Origin: Acinetobacter sp. WCHAc010034
Lineage (GTDB): Bacteria; Pseudomonadota; Gammaproteobacteria; Pseudomonadales; Moraxellaceae
Assembly (NCBI RefSeq): GCF_001696615.3
Contig: NZ_CP032279.1
Location: forward strand, 1,240,001 to 1,304,000
DNA length: 64,000 bases
Direction: 5' to 3'
This document shows positions 17,176-25,953 of this stretch, one piece after another; the first letter of the stretch is position 1; the number at the start of each line of letters is the position of its first letter. Both the position numbers and the translations under genes were made by a program. A model generated the notes under the pieces. The model was not told the DNA's origin and searched no databases. It worked only from the letters and a program-made list of their open reading frames with translations.

Positions 17176-18873
17176 ATGAAAAGTAAAGTGGAACTTTTTT
17201 TGTTTTATTTAAATTTAATTAAGGACAGATATGCCAAAATATATCTCCACGCTGCAATTCTTCTTTTTATTACCATCTTAGTTTCAGCACTTACAACATT
17301 TTTGCCATATTTAATGAAGTTGATTGTTGATTCCTCAAATAATATTCTGATTACTGATGTTATTGACAAAAATAATCTAATATTGTTACTAGCAATTAGT
17401 TTTTCAACTGCGTGGGTAGCACTTAAAGTCCTAACATGGACTACCAATATTTTTTCAGCTTACTTTATGGTTAATATTGAAGCGAATATAATCTTTTCGT
17501 CTTTTGCTAATTTTATAAGATCAAAAATTGACTTTGTAAATAAGACGGACACTGGTGTTCTGAACTCGGATGTGCAGCGCGGATCGCTCGCATTTGGGCA
17601 GATCATATATACGATTTTCTTAGTTCTTCTTCCTGTTATCATCCAATTCTTACTTATAATTTCAGTAATTTCATTCAAGATTAGCCTTAGTTTTACTTTA
17701 TTTTTCTCTGTTGCAACGATCTTTATTTTTGTGCTTACACTCATGCTTATAAGGAAGAGTGGGAGCTACTTTAATGAGATTTATGATGCAGACAATAGCC
17801 AATCAAAGTTCTTTTTAGAAAAAGTGAACTCTGTCTACAATATTAAATCCCAAGGTTCTGGTGATTTTGAGACAAATAAATTTAGATCAATTTGTCAAAA
17901 CTATATCGAGAGAGTTTTTCATGGTAATTTGAAAATTGGTATGTTGATGATATATCAAGTGTTTGCTGTTGGTGTGTTCTTAACAGGGTCTATGATTTAC
18001 TCTGTATACATGTTCAATAGCAATCAATTCACTGCAGGTGATTTTGTTTTAATTAGTTCCTATATCATTGAACTTAGCGCACCATTAGTCCTTGTTTCAC
18101 AGAACTTGATGCAAACGAATGGCCATTTTGTTTCTATCGAAAAATTAGAAAAATATTTCAAGAGTCCAAAAGACGCTGTTGTCGAAAGCAGCTATCAGCT
18201 AGAAGAAACTTACTACCGCTTCCAAGATGTAAATTACAGCGTCAATGATGTAGAAATTTTAAGAAATTTTAACTTTGAAATCACTAAGGGGACATTCTTA
18301 GTTATTAAGGGAGAGACAGGTTCTGGAAAATCAACATTCATTAATTTATTGTTAGGTATTAATAAAATCGATAGTGGGAAATTATTTTTTGGTGATCTGG
18401 ACATATCTAACTCATTTTCTTCAAAAATCCATGATGTAGTATCATTTGTTCCTCAGAAAAGTTTTATTTTTTCAGGAAGTGTTATGGAAAACATATTATA
18501 TAACAATAATTTACACTACTCTGAAGAAGAACTAATTGCGATACTTAAAGAGTTCAATCTTTATAAAATTTTGGTAAATAATAATATATCTTTGAACTCC
18601 CCTATAGATGAACTCTTCAAGTTTTTCTCTGGTGGAGAAGTACAGAGATTTAATCTTGTAAGAGCAATTCTAGCCAAACCAGAAGTCCTTATTCTAGATG
18701 AACCTACTTCGGCTTTAGATTCTATAATGGCCAAAAAAGTCTTTGATATTATTAGAAAGAATGTTTCTACACTTATTGTTGTTTCTCATTCGGACTCACT
18801 TATTAAGTTAGCTGATGCACAGCTACATTTCCCACTTGTGCAATCACAAAATTTAGTAAAAAGCGGAAGCTGA
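17176..18873 (+). CDS. ABC exporter of the lasso-peptide cluster (McjD-like)
   Basis: A 565-residue half-transporter with a transmembrane domain (about residues 1-315, six helices) fused to an ATPase domain. Walker A GETGSGKST (379-387), signature FSGGE (484-488), Walker B VLILDEPTSALD (504-515) and the His switch VVSHSD are intact. It is transcribed divergently from the precursor/cyclase/peptidase genes. In lasso clusters such an exporter moves the mature peptide out of the cytoplasm and gives self-immunity; that role is inferred from position. An alternative is a generic MsbA-like lipid or drug exporter. Confidence 0.78.
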   Translation: MKSKVELFLFYLNLIKDRYAKIYLHAAILLFITILVSALTTFLPYLMKLIVDSSNNILITDVIDKNNLILLLAISFSTAWVALKVLTWTTNIFSAYFMVNIEANIIFSSFANFIRSKIDFVNKTDTGVLNSDVQRGSLAFGQIIYTIFLVLLPVIIQFLLIISVISFKISLSFTLFFSVATIFIFVLTLMLIRKSGSYFNEIYDADNSQSKFFLEKVNSVYNIKSQGSGDFETNKFRSICQNYIERVFHGNLKIGMLMIYQVFAVGVFLTGSMIYSVYMFNSNQFTAGDFVLISSYIIELSAPLVLVSQNLMQTNGHFVSIEKLEKYFKSPKDAVVESSYQLEETYYRFQDVNYSVNDVEILRNFNFEITKGTFLVIKGETGSGKSTFINLLLGINKIDSGKLFFGDLDISNSFSSKIHDVVSFVPQKSFIFSGSVMENILYNNNLHYSEEELIAILKEFNLYKILVNNNISLNSPIDELFKFFSGGEVQRFNLVRAILAKPEVLILDEPTSALDSIMAKKVFDIIRKNVSTLIVVSHSDSLIKLADAQLHFPLVQSQNLVKSGS

Positions 18874-18894
18874 TGTGTTAGTGTAAAAGTAGTA

Positions 18895-18933
18895 GTAGTC
18901 GTTTTACTATCTACAAAATTGTAAAACGACTAC
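18895..18933 (+). terminator. Strong hairpin between exporter and macA-like gene
   Basis: Perfect 13-bp arms (18895-18907 and 18921-18933) enclose a 13-nt loop. There is only a weak T/A tail, so partial termination or mRNA processing between the exporter and the MacAB genes is likely. Confidence 0.55.
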
Positions 18934-18966
18934 ATGTTAAAAATAATTCATTCACATGACTAAGTT

Positions 18967-20139
18967 ATGGCTATAAGAAAAAAGTTAAGTTTGTTTTTGA
19001 TAGTATTTTTCGTATTGCTGTGCGCTGCAGTAATTATCTTTTATTACAGTAAAATCAAGGATACTACTGAGGCTACTCCTAGTATTTCTACTGTGCAAAG
19101 AAGCGATATAACAGAAAATGTAAAGGCTGTAGGAGAAATCTATGCAACTGAACTTGTATCTGTCGGAGCGCAAGTATCAGGTCAAATTCTAAAATTGCAT
19201 ATTAAACTAGGTCAATCTGTGAAGAAGGGCGATTTAATTGTAGAGATTGACTCTAAAACACAAGTCGACAAATTAAATACGGCAAAAGCAGAACTTGAAT
19301 CAGCTAAAGCGGATTTAGCAGCCAAAAGAATGTCGCTGGCCACATCAGAAAAGAGCTTCATAAGAAAAAAGAAACTTTTTGAGGTTGAAGCTGAGTCTAA
19401 AGAGTTGCTTGAACAGGCAGAAAATAAATTAAAACAAGATGAAATGGGTGTTGAAAGTGCCAAACTACGCCTAAAGCAGCTTCAAATTAATGTTAATACA
19501 GCACAAACTGAATTGGGGTATACTCAAATTAGATCCCCACTTACAGGCACAATTGTTTCACTCCCTGTCGAAGCAGGGCAAACAATTAATTTTGCTCAAA
19601 CAACTCCATTGATTGCCGTGATTGCAAATTTGGAGCAGATGGAGGTTAGAATGCAAATTGCTGAAGGTGACTATACAAAGCTTAAACCCAACATGCTTGT
19701 TATCTTCAGCACACTTGCAGACCCTGCCATAAAATTGAATGGGCAAGTTATAAGCATTGATCCCGCATTAACGACATTAACGAAAGGGACTTATGATAAC
19801 AAGGCTGAAAATACCGATTCAGCGGTTTACTACTATGCACGTATGATTGTCGAAAATCCGCGCAAAATGTTAAGCATTGGCATGACTACACAAAATGAAA
19901 TCATAATTAATCAGAAAAAAAACGTACTTGCTATCCCAAAAACAGCAATCTTTGAAAATGGCGATCAAACAACGGTTTCAGTTTATAGTGCTGATAAAAA
20001 AATCACTCCAAGGAAAATTAAAACAGGTATATCTGATTTTACGCAGATCGAAGTAGTGCAAGGACTTAAAGACGGTGAAAAAGTATTAACTGAATTTCAG
20101 GATGGTGTGAATTCTGAAAGCACAGGAGCTGATCCTTGA
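18967..20139 (+). CDS. macA: Periplasmic adaptor of a tripartite pump (MacA-like)
   Basis: A membrane-fusion protein of 390 residues that links an inner-membrane MacB-type ATPase to a TolC-like channel. One N-terminal membrane anchor lies at about residues 7-27. A barrel-sandwich segment (VGAQVSGQILKLHIKLGQSV), a long helical hairpin (about 95-180, rich in Ala/Glu/Lys) and a beta-barrel region follow. It overlaps the MacB-like start by 4 nt, so the two are translationally coupled. It follows the lasso exporter by 93 bp on the same strand; a role in carrying the peptide across the outer membrane is inferred. Confidence 0.82.
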   Translation: MAIRKKLSLFLIVFFVLLCAAVIIFYYSKIKDTTEATPSISTVQRSDITENVKAVGEIYATELVSVGAQVSGQILKLHIKLGQSVKKGDLIVEIDSKTQVDKLNTAKAELESAKADLAAKRMSLATSEKSFIRKKKLFEVEAESKELLEQAENKLKQDEMGVESAKLRLKQLQINVNTAQTELGYTQIRSPLTGTIVSLPVEAGQTINFAQTTPLIAVIANLEQMEVRMQIAEGDYTKLKPNMLVIFSTLADPAIKLNGQVISIDPALTTLTKGTYDNKAENTDSAVYYYARMIVENPRKMLSIGMTTQNEIIINQKKNVLAIPKTAIFENGDQTTVSVYSADKKITPRKIKTGISDFTQIEVVQGLKDGEKVLTEFQDGVNSESTGADP

Positions 20140-22073
20140 GTACAAATTCTAAGGCAAGTTCTGTTTTGATTGAGGTCAAAAATCTGAATAAATTTATGGG
20201 GCAAAAAAAGAATCAGCAACATATTCTAAAAGACATTTCCTTCTCGATTGAACAGGGCGAGTTTATTTCTATCATTGGACAGTCTGGCTCTGGTAAATCT
20301 ACACTTATGCACTTGTTAGGCTGTTTAGATACAGCTACTTCTGGTGAATTTTCTTTCCGCGGGAAACGCATTGATCTTCTAAGTCCTGACGAGTTAGCTG
20401 ATTTGAGGTTAAAAAGCTTTGGGTTTGTTTTTCAAAAGTACAATTTATTAAACTCAGTCAGTGCGCTTGAAAACGTTGCGTTACCAGCGATCTATTCAAG
20501 TCTAAATGCAAGTGCACGCCGGATGCGGGCCATGAAGTTACTTTCTGATTTAGGCCTTGAGGATAAATACGATAGTAAGCCCAATGAGTTGTCGGGTGGT
20601 CAGCAACAACGAGTTAGTATAGCTCGCGCGTTAATGAACGGTGGTGAAGTAATTCTGGCGGATGAGCCAACAGGAGCACTGGACTCCAAAAGTGGTGAAA
20701 TAGTTCTGCAGATATTAGAAAAACTACACCAAGCTGGCCATACAATCATACTTGTTACTCATGATAGTAATATTGCTAAACGGGCGAACCGGGTGATTGA
20801 AATTAAGGATGGAGAAATATTATCTGACCGAAAAAATAAGGATACGGTTTCAGTATTAGGTGGAGAAGAATTTGCTGTAGAGACTAAATTTAGTTTGGTT
20901 TCTCAAATTTTTGAAGCCTCAAAAATGTCCATTCACTCTATATGGTCTAATAGATTACGATCATTTTTAACAATGCTAGGTATTATTATTGGAATTTGCT
21001 CAGTCACAATCATCATTGCAATAGGGCGTGGCGCAAATCAAAAATTTCTAAGTGACTGGAAGGGGCTGAAGGAAGTCACGTTAATGATTTATCCAGGACG
21101 AAGTGAGTTAGAAGCATCGTCAAGCCGTTTAAATATTGATGATGTAACAGCGCTTAAAGTCCTTCCTGAAGTGATGCATATATCTCCAAATATAAACGTC
21201 TCAGGTAAATTAATATATCTGAATAAAAATTTAAAAGTTACCGCACAAGGATCTGATGATTTTGGCCTCAAAATTTCCAACCTTTCCTTAGTGCAAGGGC
21301 GTTTCATTAGTAAAGATGATGTCAAAGAGAATGCCAAAGTGATTGTTATTGATGAACAGACTGCTAAAAAGCTTTTCGTACAGAATAAGGCCGCATTGAA
21401 TAAAACAGTTCTGTTTAATAAACAATTATATGAAGTGGTGGGAATTGCCAAAAATAATTATGGCAGCAGCTCTCCATCAATGTGGGTGCCAGATACGGCG
21501 TTGCAAGCACAAATGTCTAGATCAAGTCCTTTAAATGGGATGACTGTGGTTGTTAAACAAAATTTTGAACCTGAAAAAGTACAAGAAAAGGTAAGAAAAA
21601 CTTTAATTGCACGCCATCAAATTGAAGATTTCCAGATTTTTAGTAGTGATGAAGCAGCAAAATCCTTAAAGAAATATATAGATACCATCACATATTTTAT
21701 TTCAGCCGTTGCTTTTATTTCACTACTGGTTGGTGGTATTGGTGTGATGAATATTATGCTTGTTTCAGTCACGGAACGAATTAAAGAAATTGGATTAAGA
21801 ATGGCAATCGGTGCTAAAAAACGTGATATTAGTATGCAATTCTTGATAGAAGCATCAGTCTTATGCTTAGTGGGTGGCTTGATTGGGGGAAGTATCGCAT
21901 TTATTTCAAGCCTTCTTTTTAATGCATTCAGTCTTCAATATAAAATGATATTCTCATGGTCGGTGGCATTGTTTGCTTTATTATTTTCATCAATTATTGG
22001 ATTAGTCTTTGGATACATACCTGCGAATCGTGCTTCAAATCTTAAGCCTATTGAAGCCTTAACGGATGATTAG
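20136..22073 (+). CDS. macB: MacB-like ABC transporter with MacB periplasmic core domain
   Basis: A 645-residue inner-membrane ATPase. It starts with TTG overlapping the macA-like stop (TTGA), with GGAG about 8 nt upstream. The N-terminal ATPase domain has Walker A GQSGSGKST, signature LSGGQQQRV and Walker B VILADEPTGALD. A membrane helix follows near residue 275, then a periplasmic domain (about 300-520) and three C-terminal helices containing VGGIGVMNIMLVSVTERIKEIG. MacB pumps drive export of peptides and macrolides from the periplasm through TolC. With McjD and the lasso genes next door, the likely cargo is the lasso peptide. Confidence 0.85.
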   Translation: MSTNSKASSVLIEVKNLNKFMGQKKNQQHILKDISFSIEQGEFISIIGQSGSGKSTLMHLLGCLDTATSGEFSFRGKRIDLLSPDELADLRLKSFGFVFQKYNLLNSVSALENVALPAIYSSLNASARRMRAMKLLSDLGLEDKYDSKPNELSGGQQQRVSIARALMNGGEVILADEPTGALDSKSGEIVLQILEKLHQAGHTIILVTHDSNIAKRANRVIEIKDGEILSDRKNKDTVSVLGGEEFAVETKFSLVSQIFEASKMSIHSIWSNRLRSFLTMLGIIIGICSVTIIIAIGRGANQKFLSDWKGLKEVTLMIYPGRSELEASSSRLNIDDVTALKVLPEVMHISPNINVSGKLIYLNKNLKVTAQGSDDFGLKISNLSLVQGRFISKDDVKENAKVIVIDEQTAKKLFVQNKAALNKTVLFNKQLYEVVGIAKNNYGSSSPSMWVPDTALQAQMSRSSPLNGMTVVVKQNFEPEKVQEKVRKTLIARHQIEDFQIFSSDEAAKSLKKYIDTITYFISAVAFISLLVGGIGVMNIMLVSVTERIKEIGLRMAIGAKKRDISMQFLIEASVLCLVGGLIGGSIAFISSLLFNAFSLQYKMIFSWSVALFALLFSSIIGLVFGYIPANRASNLKPIEALTDD

Positions 22074-22201
22074 TTGTGGAAATGAAATGCTATATTAGGC
22101 TTGAACTTCCATCCTATCATGCCACTCTAATCTATTACTGCAAATGACACTCACCACGTTCAATACACATCATATAGCTCCGATCAATACCACATTGCAA
22201 T

Positions 22202-22227
22202 AAGAATATCTCTTGAATGATATTCTT
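22202..22227 (+). terminator. Terminator downstream of macB-like gene
   Basis: The arms AAGAATATC and GATATTCTT enclose an 8-nt loop and are followed by TTTC and a later T run, about 130 bp after the MacB-like stop. Confidence 0.55.
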
Positions 22228-22288
22228 TTCTAATTTTTTACTGCGAATTCATTGACCGATTGCTAGAGATAACCCTGTCATTTGAGAC

Positions 22289-23160
22289 TGTATTAGTTCA
22301 GATTTGATCGGACATAGCTCTTGAAAAAGAGAAAGTTACCCGTTTTGATAAAGGTGTAAACAAAGGTAACTTTTTAATGAATTACGCAAGAAGGGTGTAT
22401 TTTTTTCAGGTAGTAGTGTTCGCTCTATTTGGCTCCTCCAGATAACTTTCAAAAGCGTTTAAAAGCACTCGAAGCTAAAGTGGCACAGGATGGCATTTAA
22501 ATGATCATCAGATTGCAACACTTGAACGCATACATGAAGCTGATACAGCATGTGGTGAAATAGAAACAGCTTATCCTGGCTATTTGGGTGAGCAAGATAC
22601 CTTTTTATGTCAGCAATCTTAAGGGTGTTGGACGGATCTGCCAGCAAACATTTATCGATATTTATAGTAAAGTCGTTTATTGCAAGCTCTATACCGTGGC
22701 TGATTTGCTCAATGATCGTGTATTAGCTTTCTATCAATCTCAGGATTTACCAATGCTTCGTATTTTTACAGACAGAAGTATTGCGGGAAGGTAAAACAAT
22801 ATGACTATGAGTTGTATCTAGCCCTCAATGACATTGATCACACCAAGACAAAAGCCGCTTCACCACAAACAAATGGAATATGTGAGCGCTTTCATAAAAT
22901 GATATTACAGGAATTCTATCAAATTACGTTTAGGAAGAAGCTTTATAGTTCACTGGAAGAATTACAAGTTGACCTAGACGGTTGGCTGAAATTCTATAAT
23001 ACTGAACGGACTCATCAAGGAAAAATGTGCTATGGCCGTACACCATTTGAAACTTTACTTGATGGAAAACGAATTTGAGCTGAGAAGAATTTAGCTCAAA
23101 TTTAACCTGACAGGCACAATAAAAAATAGGTAACTGTCAGCTCAGGCTTGAGCTAGTACA
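22289..23160 (+). mobile_element. Degraded IS481-family insertion sequence
   Basis: Imperfect terminal inverted repeats are visible: left TGTATTAG... at 22289-22314 and right ...CTAGTACA at 23135-23160, matching at 17 of the 25 aligned positions. The element is 872 bp, shorter than usual for the family, with a broken transposase inside. I see no convincing target duplication. Confidence 0.65.
22400..23078 (+). pseudogene. IS481-family transposase remnant
   Basis: Pieces in different frames reconstruct an IS481 integrase core. A segment reading RLKALEAKVAQDG is followed, after a frame change, by EIETAYPGYLGEQDTF. Then come SNLKGVGRICQQTFIDIYSK (first Asp), LPMLRIFTDR (second Asp), and from 22812 DIDHTKTKAASPQTNGICERF with the catalytic Glu, ending at 23078. 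At least three frameshifts or stops make it non-functional without correction. The helix-turn-helix N-terminus is missing. Confidence 0.8.
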
Positions 23161-23179
23161 TCTCGTAGTAACAGTATAG

Positions 23180-23217
23180 TTATCTATATTATTCTATTAA
23201 AATAGATATATAGGTAA
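23180..23217. promoter_or_regulatory. Palindromic AT-rich operator-like site
   Basis: An imperfect inverted repeat (TTATCTATAT ... ATATAGGTAA) lies about 90-125 bp upstream of the XRE-type gene at 23306. Such genes often repress themselves through palindromes, so this may be its operator. Confidence 0.35.
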
Positions 23218-23305
23218 TTAAAATACTATTATTTTTTTATTATAATAGAAAAACATAAGGGGATGGTAAACTGAAAATTATAATCAGCTCATTAATGAGG
23301 ATCTT

Positions 23306-23602
23306 ATGGATAAACGCTTTAAATCTATTACAACTATTGAGGTACATCTTAATCGATATAAAGTATTAGAGACCATCAATCAAAACCCTGATTGGCCAAT
23401 TCATATCGTAGCAAAATTCCTGAGAACTGAATGCCATCTAACACTTAAAGATATGTCAAAGCTAACAAAAATCTCCCCACAAGCTATACAAAAACTTGAA
23501 CAACCCAATGGAAATCCAACTTTGAATACAATTATCAAGCTTTTTACAACATTTGGTTTAAAAATAACTATTATCACAGAAGATCAATTACCTAAGAGGT
23601 AA
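23306..23602 (+). CDS. Small XRE-type helix-turn-helix regulator, antitoxin-like
   Basis: A 98-residue protein whose residues about 45-90 (LTLKDMSKLTKISPQAIQKLEQPNGNPTLNTIIKLFTTFGL) form an XRE/HipB-type helix-turn-helix. It starts at ATG after GAGGATC. No toxin-like partner lies on either side: upstream is the IS481 remnant and downstream an AT-rich gap with another transposase fragment. It may be an orphan antitoxin or a solitary regulator. Confidence 0.6.
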   Translation: MDKRFKSITTIEVHLNRYKVLETINQNPDWPIHIVAKFLRTECHLTLKDMSKLTKISPQAIQKLEQPNGNPTLNTIIKLFTTFGLKITIITEDQLPKR

Positions 23603-23855
23603 AGGCAAAGTTCACAGATTACACTCTTCAAAATAATAAAAATAATTTTTGGAATAAATGGATCATAAAATTCACTCAATTTAAATGAATATTCAATATT
23701 TAGAAGATACAGAATTATGTACTTTATGACCATTTTTAATAAGTAATGTACAAAATATTGTACCCTACGAATATGTTCTTAAGTACTTATTTTATCTAGG
23801 TGTTTAGTCCCAGGTTTTAATGGTGCAATATTCTCACATAAATGGAAGGAAGCAC

Positions 23856-24043
23856 TATGGAATAAGCTCTACACAGCAGCGCCACAACGACACAGGCAGT
23901 GTGTCGAGCAATACAAAATAGTCAAGAGAGCTTAAGAGTACTAGCCAAGCGCTACAGTATCAATCAAAAGACTGTCCCAAAGTGGAAGAAACTCACTTCA
24001 GTAGATGATCTGACAACCGGGTCGTTTGTAGACTATAAAACCA
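23856..24043 (+). pseudogene. N-terminal fragment of an IS transposase
   Basis: The translation TQAVCRAIQNSQESLRVLAK followed by RYSINQKTVPKWKKLTSVDDLTTG is the helix-turn-helix head of an IS481-like transposase. A frameshift separates it from the LYTAAP start region, and the sequence stops abruptly where the minus-strand XRE gene ends. No catalytic domain is present. Confidence 0.65.
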
Positions 24044-24052
24044 ATGTAATTT

Positions 24053-24313
24053 TTATTCGTCATCTTCTGCAAAGAGTGCTTCAATTTCATCCCATCGTGG
24101 GAATACATGCTTTTTTTTACCGACTTCGAATTGTAAGCCAACACCATCAATTACACGTTCAAATATGTCAAATGAACCTGTAAAGCGTCCATTTTCCATC
24201 TCAGAGATTGTTGTTTTATTAACTTTAATCTTTTCTGAAAGGGTCTTCTGTGTATAGCCTAAAGCTTTTCTTGCCAAACGTATCTCTTTACCTATTTCAC
24301 CTCTTGTAGCCAT
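24053..24313 (-). CDS. XRE-type regulator/antitoxin (HipB-like)
   Basis: An 86-residue protein. Residues about 8-60 (IGKEIRLARKALGYTQKTLSEKIKVNKTTISEMENGRF) are a classic XRE helix-turn-helix. The acidic tail EIEALFAEDDE is typical of small antitoxins. Upstream lie 39-bp tandem repeats containing promoter-like and operator-like sequence. Downstream, where a hipA-like toxin would be expected, there is only a truncated transposase head, so the partner may have been deleted. Function is inferred. Confidence 0.65.
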   Translation of the reverse strand: MATRGEIGKEIRLARKALGYTQKTLSEKIKVNKTTISEMENGRFTGSFDIFERVIDGVGLQFEVGKKKHVFPRWDEIEALFAEDDE

Positions 24314-24339
24314 ATCAATCTGTAGCTCCTAAGTTTTGT

Positions 24340-24438
24340 TAGCCATATAGCAAACTTTTAGCTTATTATGGCTAATGTTAGCCATATAGCAAACTTTTAG
24401 CTTATTATGGCTAATGTTAGCCATATAGCAAACTTTTA
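24340..24438. repeat. 39-bp tandem repeat upstream of the XRE gene
   Basis: Two full units (24340-24378, 24379-24417) and a 21-bp partial third (24418-24438) are near identical. Each unit holds TTAGCCATA and its inverse TATGGCTAA. In the gene's direction TTGCTA and CATAAT, 16 bp apart, form a -35/-10-like pair. This looks like a duplicated promoter-operator. Confidence 0.75.
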
Positions 24439-24490
24439 ATATTAAAACACCATTCGTTTGACCCAAAGATACCCTCAGAGGTCAAGAGGA

Positions 24491-24976
24491 TTATTGAGAA
24501 TTGGCGCAATAATTCTCCTGATAAGGCCGCTGATGCTTGAGTACGCAATAACACAGATGAATCAGCTTCCTCATCGCAGCGCCAACCGCCATCATCTTGG
24601 TTTTGCCATTCGCCAGCAGCCTGTCATTCATCCCCTTTATGTGGGGATTATGCCGGGTTGCGACAATCGCCACCATATATAAGCCGGCGCGTATTTTCGA
24701 AGAGCCGGCTTTGGATAGGCGGCTCCTGCCGTGAATGGAGCTGCCCGACTGCCTTTGAATGGGAACCAGGCCGGCAAAGGCGGCCGCCTGGCTCGCCCTT
24801 TCAAAAGCATGGCTGCGCAAGAAGCTGAGCATTAATAAACTGGTCCGGTCCGCAATGGCCGGAATGCTGCTGAGCAGCGCCTTGTCATTTTTTTAATCAG
24901 GATTCTGATCAATGTGGTCATCAATCTGCCGGTCGAGATCCTGAATGTGCCTGCTTAACTGCTTAATATTCTTATA
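24491..24976 (-). pseudogene. IS110-family transposase, C-terminal remnant
   Basis: The open part (24491-24832) reads LVPIQRQSGSSIHGRSRLSK and SSKIRAGLYMVAIVATRHNP, the conserved Transposase_20 end of IS110 transposases. Upstream, the frame continues back through ADRTSLL and KALLSSIPAI to an in-frame TAA next to an A-rich stretch, and before that QIDDHIDQNPD. The DEDD catalytic N-terminus is missing. Its GC-rich codon use matches the core genome rather than the AT-rich island around it. Confidence 0.75.
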
Positions 24977-25084
24977 AACCAATTGATTTAATTAACAAAT
25001 AAATTTCACACTATCTATATTCTAACTATATCGTTATGCTCAAAAAACAATAAATTCAATAAATATTTGATAGATGAAAATAAA

Positions 25085-25156
25085 GGCAAAAAGGCAAAAA
25101 GGCAAAAAGGCAAAAAGGCAAAAAGGCAAAAAGGCAAAAAGGCAAAAAGGCAAAAA
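25085..25156 (+). repeat. Nine perfect copies of an 8-bp tandem repeat (GGCAAAAA)
   Basis: Copies run without interruption from 25085 to 25156, about 130 bp before the tnsA start, in the region expected to contain one end of the Tn7-like element. The unit is not a multiple of three. A minus-strand open frame crosses it only because the repeat has no stops. Confidence 0.9.
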
Positions 25157-25287
25157 AACTATTATCTAATAAGTCTAAAAATCTAACATTACAAAAAGTA
25201 ATCTTTCTTGAACAGAGAGTTATCCAACCATAAGATGAAATCAAGCTATCATTAATTTTCATAAAGAAAATTCTTGGAGTTTTCGAG

Positions 25288-25953
25288 ATGGCTATGCATG
25301 GTGTTAGGCGTATTACCAATCGAGGGCGAGACCGAGTAATTGGAAAATTTGCTAGCTTAAAGATGCAGCATATTATCCAATGGGAGTCTCAAATAGAAAG
25401 AGACTGTTGCTACTGGCTTGAGTTTGATAGAGATGTAATTGCCTACCGTTCACAACCACTAATTATTTCCTATATCTTTGAAGATAGAAAGCTGCGTCAT
25501 ACTCCAGACTTTGAGGTCATGCGTCACAGCTTACAAACAGGTCAATATCAATATTTAGAAGTTAAGCCATATAAGAAAACAATGGAGGATGAATTCAAAC
25601 GCAAACATATTGCTCGTGCTGCACACTTTCATCTCCATGGACATATATACGATTTAATAACTGATGAACATCTTCGTAAAGGCAGCTACTTAGATAATAT
25701 TCGACTTCTATACCGATACGCTCGCTTAATACTTAATCCTGAAATACTTGTAAAAATCAAACGAGCCTTACCAAATCATTCTAAACACACTCTAAAAGTA
25801 CTACAAAATCATTGTGTTGACTTTGGAGCAGAAATGGAACTTGCGTATCTCTTACTCTACAACGGTAGCGCTCGATTCGATATGGAGAAGCCTCTTCATA
25901 TTAATACCGAAATAGAGATGACTTGGTATGCTGGAGAGATGATCTATGAGTAG
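25288..25953 (+). CDS. tnsA: TnsA-like heteromeric transposase endonuclease subunit
   Basis: TnsA cuts the 5' strands at the ends of Tn7-like elements. The 221-residue protein has the expected nuclease core: IERD in the first third, Asp in RHTPDFEVM and ExK in YLEVKPYKK, matching the Glu/Asp/Lys pattern of Tn7 TnsA. A C-terminal winged-helix-like part follows. It overlaps the tnsB start by 8 nt. The alternative ATG six bases downstream is possible. It is the first gene of a tnsABC-tniQ operon. Confidence 0.85.
   Translation: MAMHGVRRITNRGRDRVIGKFASLKMQHIIQWESQIERDCCYWLEFDRDVIAYRSQPLIISYIFEDRKLRHTPDFEVMRHSLQTGQYQYLEVKPYKKTMEDEFKRKHIARAAHFHLHGHIYDLITDEHLRKGSYLDNIRLLYRYARLILNPEILVKIKRALPNHSKHTLKVLQNHCVDFGAEMELAYLLLYNGSARFDMEKPLHINTEIEMTWYAGEMIYE

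Noticed and set aside
22141..22200. Another transposase fragment between macB and the IS481 remnant
   Set aside because: Minus-strand frames give only short, unconvincing matches with stops.
24340..24438. Possible CRISPR array or integron attachment sites
   Set aside because: Units are head-to-tail 39-bp tandem copies without variable spacers and lie in a gene's promoter region.
25085..25156. Possible CRISPR array
   Set aside because: The 8-bp units are contiguous with no spacers, and no cas gene is near.
25056..25319. Minus-strand open frame of about 87 codons crossing the 8-bp repeat
   Set aside because: Most of its translation is the repeat read in three frames; no ribosome-binding site; it overlaps the tnsA start.
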